From assembly GCF_000975035.1 (NCBI RefSeq), contig NZ_BBRA01000001.1, positions 434,001 to 498,000 of the forward strand: a DNA stretch of 64,000 nt. The letters are read 5' to 3'. Below the pieces are notes generated by a model. That model saw only the letters and a list, made by a program, of their open reading frames with translations. It made no database searches and was not told the DNA's origin. Below are positions 61,390 to 64,000 of the stretch, one piece after another. Numbering within the stretch: the first letter of the stretch is position 1; each line of letters opens with the position of its first letter. Source of the stretch: Demequina flava (lineage in GTDB: Bacteria > Actinomycetota > Actinomycetes > Actinomycetales > Demequinaceae). Made by a program: the position numbers and the translations under genes.

Positions 61390-62903
61390 GCGGCTTCCTC
61401 CTCGTGAGCACCGGCCATCATCAGGCCCATGGTGTCGCGGTCGGTGTCGGGAGACACGATGTCCACGATCTTGCCGTGGTACATCACGGCGATACGGTCT
61501 GCGAGCGCGTAGACCTCGTCGAGTTCGGAACTGACGATGATGACCGCCACTCCCTTGTCGCGCTCCTCGATAATCCGTTTGTGGACAAACTCGATGGAAC
61601 CCACGTCGAGTCCACGGGTGGGCTGGGATGCGATGAGCACCTTGAGGTCACGCGCCAACTCACGGGCCAGCACGACCTTCTGCTGGTTTCCGCCGGACAG
61701 TGAACCCGTGAGCGCCTGAATCGAGGTGGTGCGCACGTCGAACCGCTCTACCTGCTCTTCCGCGTTGTCCCGGACCACGGACGGCTTAATGGCGCCGCCA
61801 CGCGAGTACGGCTGGCGGTCGTACAGGTCGAGGATCAAGTTGTTGGCCACCGTGAAGGAGGCAACGATGCCGTCCTCTGTGCGGTCCTCGGGGACGAAGC
61901 CGACCCCGGCATCGAGCACCTGGCGAATAGAGCGGCCGGTGAGCTTCTTGCCCTCCAGCGTTACCGAGCCGCCTGCGGTCTCGACGACGCCCATGATGGC
62001 CTCCGCGAGTTCCGTCTGGCCGTTGCCCTGCACACCTGCAATCGCGAGGATCTCGCCGGCGCGGACCTCGACGGACACGTCATCGAGCAGGGTGATCGAC
62101 GTGGCCGAGTCGACAACCGACAGGTTGTTGATCTCGAGTACTGGGTCGCCGGGCTTGGCCTGTTCCTTATCGACCGTCATCGAGACGTCGCGGCCCACCA
62201 TGAGGGACGCGAGATGCTCTTGTGAGTCGGTGGGCTCGGCCGTGCCGACCACCTTTCCTCGCCGGATGACCGTGATGGTGTCGGCGATCGCTTGAACCTC
62301 ACGGAGTTTGTGCGTGATCAATACGACGGCGGTGCCGGAGTCACGCAACTGGCCCACGATCTCAAGCAGTTCATCGGTCTCCTGGGGCGTGAGCACAGCG
62401 GTGGGCTCATCCAGGATCAAAACCTTGGCGTCTCGCGAGAGCGCCTTGATGATTTCGACGCGCTGCTGCGCGCCCACGGACAGATCCTCGACGACGGCGT
62501 CGGGGTCAACGTGGAAATTGAAGCGCTCGGAGATCTCGTTCACCTTGGAACGCGCCGCTGCGAGGTCCAGTAGCTTGGCCGGCCCCGTCACCTGCTCGTG
62601 TCCCAGCATGACGTTCTCTGCCACCGTGAAAGGCGGCACCAGCATGAAGTGTTGGTGCACCATGCCGATTCCAGCGGCCATGGCCTCGCCGGGGCCGGAG
62701 AAGACGACGGGATCGTCGTCCAGGAGAATCTGGCCACCGTCTGCGTCGTACAGTCCAAACAACACATTCATCAGTGTCGACTTGCCTGCGCCGTTTTCAC
62801 CCAACAGGGCGTGAACGGTTCCGGACTCAACGGTGATGCTGATGGCGTCGTTCGCGGTGAAGTCACCGAACTTCTTGGTGATCTCGCGTAGTTCGAGTTT
62901 CAC
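61386..62903 (-). CDS. Nucleoside ABC transporter ATP-binding protein (double domain)
   Basis: 505 residues with two ABC domains. The first is intact: GENGAGKST, signature LSVGAQQRVEI, LILDEPTA. The second has a degenerate Walker A (GVQGNGQTE, no Lys) but a normal signature LSGGNQQKVV, as is usual in RbsA/NupO/YufO proteins. GTG start with AAGGAGA upstream. A strong hairpin separates it from the binding-protein gene. Confidence 0.92.
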
Positions 62904-62953
62904 GCTGTTCTCCTTCTAGGACCTGCGCCGATGCGGGCCCCTCAAGTCAAGCA

Positions 62954-62989
62954 CGAGGGGCGCGCCGCGTCTACGCGGCACGCCCCTCG
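62954..62989 (-). terminator. Intra-operon stem-loop between binding protein and ATPase genes
   Basis: A 9-bp stem (CGAGGGGCG with CGCCCCTCG), one mismatch, and a 6-bp stem (GCCGCG with CGCGGC) close a 4-base loop. No U-tract follows. In this position such hairpins usually allow partial read-through, or protect the upstream mRNA, so that the binding protein is made in excess. Confidence 0.6.
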
Positions 62990-63023
62990 CGTCTAGTGAG
63001 CTGTCTGCTCGACTTCCCGTGAA

Positions 63024-64000
63024 TTAACCGGCGGTCGACGGCTCGATCTCGCCAGCGATGATGCCCTCACGGAGGCCATCAAGTGCACTCACGACGTCCT
63101 CGGGGACAACGCCCTCGGGGAAGTCAGCAATGCCGACGCCCTCGTTCTCCAGCGTGCCCACGTAGGGCTCGTTGGTGAAGCCTTCGCCAGCGGCCTGCTC
63201 GATCGTGTCGAACACAGCGTTGGAGATGTTCTTCAGCACGGAGGTCAGAACGATGTCTGCGTACTCAGGAGCGGACTCGGTCCAGTCGGAGTCCACACCC
63301 ACGAGCCATGCGTCGCCGGCCGACTGCACGGCCGATGCGGCACCCAGGCCCACGGGGCCAGCAACGGGCATCACGACGTCTGCACCCTGGTCCAGGAAGC
63401 CCTGAGCGGTGTTCTGGCCCTTGGTCTGGTCGTCGAAGTCACCGGTGAACGAACCGTCGGTGCCGTCCCAACCGAGGACCGAGACGTCGCCGCCCATGTC
63501 CTCGTTGTACTTGTTGGCGCCGGCGAGGAAGCCGTCCATGAAGATCGAAACGGTCGGAATGTTGATTCCACCGAAGGTGCCGAGCGTTCCGGTCTGCGAG
63601 GCGCCGGCCGAGGCGTAGCCCGCGAGGAATGCGGCCTCATCGGTCTCGAAGAACATGGGCTTGACGTTTTCGATGGGCTCTTCGTAGCCGAAGTCGACGA
63701 TCGCGAAGTTCACGTCGGGGTTAGCGGCGGCGGCCTCAGCGGTCGCGTCACCGAGCAGGAAGCCGACCGTGATGATCAGGTCGCAACCTGCGGCAACCTG
63801 TGCCTCCAAGTTGGGGCCGTAGTCCGACTCGGCGGTCGACTCTGCCTCAGCGACCTCGACGCCAAGCTCGGCGCCAGCGCGCTCGATGCCGTTGTATGCC
63901 GACTCGTTGAACGAGGCGTCATCGAAGCCACCTGCGTCAGAAACCATGCAGGCCTTGAAGTCGATCGACTCCGCGGCTTCCATCGTCGAGTCGTCGCTGG
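63024..64000 (-). CDS. BMP-family (PnrA-like) nucleoside-binding lipoprotein, cut by the window end
   Basis: At least 325 residues are visible; the frame stays open to base 64000, so the N-terminus with the expected lipoprotein signal is outside. MVSDAGGFDDASFNESAYNGIERA, ITVGFLLGDA and FAIVDFGYEE are the pattern of BmpA/PnrA binding proteins, whose Asp and Phe residues hold purine or pyrimidine nucleosides. First gene of the nucleoside operon that runs leftwards to deoA. The internal ATG at 63983 is not the true start. Confidence 0.9.
   Translation of the reverse strand, partial: SDDSTMEAAESIDFKACMVSDAGGFDDASFNESAYNGIERAGAELGVEVAEAESTAESDYGPNLEAQVAAGCDLIITVGFLLGDATAEAAAANPDVNFAIVDFGYEEPIENVKPMFFETDEAAFLAGYASAGASQTGTLGTFGGINIPTVSIFMDGFLAGANKYNEDMGGDVSVLGWDGTDGSFTGDFDDQTKGQNTAQGFLDQGADVVMPVAGPVGLGAASAVQSAGDAWLVGVDSDWTESAPEYADIVLTSVLKNISNAVFDTIEQAAGEGFTNEPYVGTLENEGVGIADFPEGVVPEDVVSALDGLREGIIAGEIEPSTAG

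Overview
The window is a 64 kb piece of a high-GC actinobacterial chromosome. The gene orders prfB / ftsE-ftsX-M23 peptidase-smpB, birA next to accD-accE, and a compact Tad locus with several tadE-like genes point to Micrococcales; a facultatively fermentative Cellulomonas/Demequina-like organism would fit, but genus is a guess. Coding density is high (no gap over about 250 bases), many genes overlap by ATGA/GTGA, and at least fourteen genes look leaderless, with a TANNNT hexamer 6-8 nt before the start codon. No rRNA, tRNA, CRISPR array, insertion sequence or phage gene was seen.

Layout. 1-5.8 kb: cut-off TetR regulator divergent from an MMPL transporter, a serine hydrolase, and a DUF222/HNH endonuclease-like protein. 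5.8-12.6 kb: FocA-type formate channel, then smpB, an M23 cell-wall hydrolase, ftsX, ftsE and prfB, with a DUF1801 gene inserted between ftsE and prfB. 12.7-15 kb: BASS-family transporter and ClC channel. 15.2-21.4 kb: mixed-acid fermentation genes adhE, pflA, pflB. 21.6-24.1 kb: a GH2 beta-mannosidase. 24.1-28.7 kb: Tad pilus locus (tadA-tadB-tadC, small pilin-like protein, three TadE-like proteins). 28.9-31.1 kb: a flavoprotein behind two ArsR-like inverted repeats, and an SRAP/HMCES abasic-site protein. 31.3-38.0 kb: an eight-gene sugar-alcohol PTS operon carrying its own dehydrogenase, DeoR repressor, 1-phosphofructokinase, HPr and Enzyme I. 38.1-47.4 kb: birA, acyl-CoA carboxylase beta and epsilon subunits, two MarR-regulated membrane genes (DoxX, MFS pump), maf, and the biotin-carboxylase/BCCP subunit. 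47.5-50.9 kb: a membrane protein with an EEP-phosphatase-like C-terminus and an LpdA-type flavoprotein. 51-64 kb: a nucleoside uptake and salvage cluster (pnp, phosphohexo/pentomutase, deoC, add, deoA, cdd, BMP-type ABC transporter), interrupted by a guanidinium exporter gene under a guanidine-III riboswitch.

How it works together. FocA, PflB, PflA and AdhE form a formate/ethanol fermentation module. The PTS operon is a self-contained phosphorelay from phosphoenolpyruvate to hexitol. The ABC transporter brings in nucleosides, Cdd and Add deaminate them, DeoA and PNP split them, and the mutase and DeoC carry the (deoxy)ribose-1-phosphate to glycolysis. BirA, AccD, AccE and the BC-BCCP protein form an acyl-CoA carboxylase with its biotinylating enzyme.

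The most unusual signals are non-coding. First, a four-copy intergenic element consists of two ACGGCCAG boxes exactly 42 bp apart and lies only between convergent genes. Second, the 9-mer GCATCGGCC occurs about 30 times and is concentrated in intergenic DNA.
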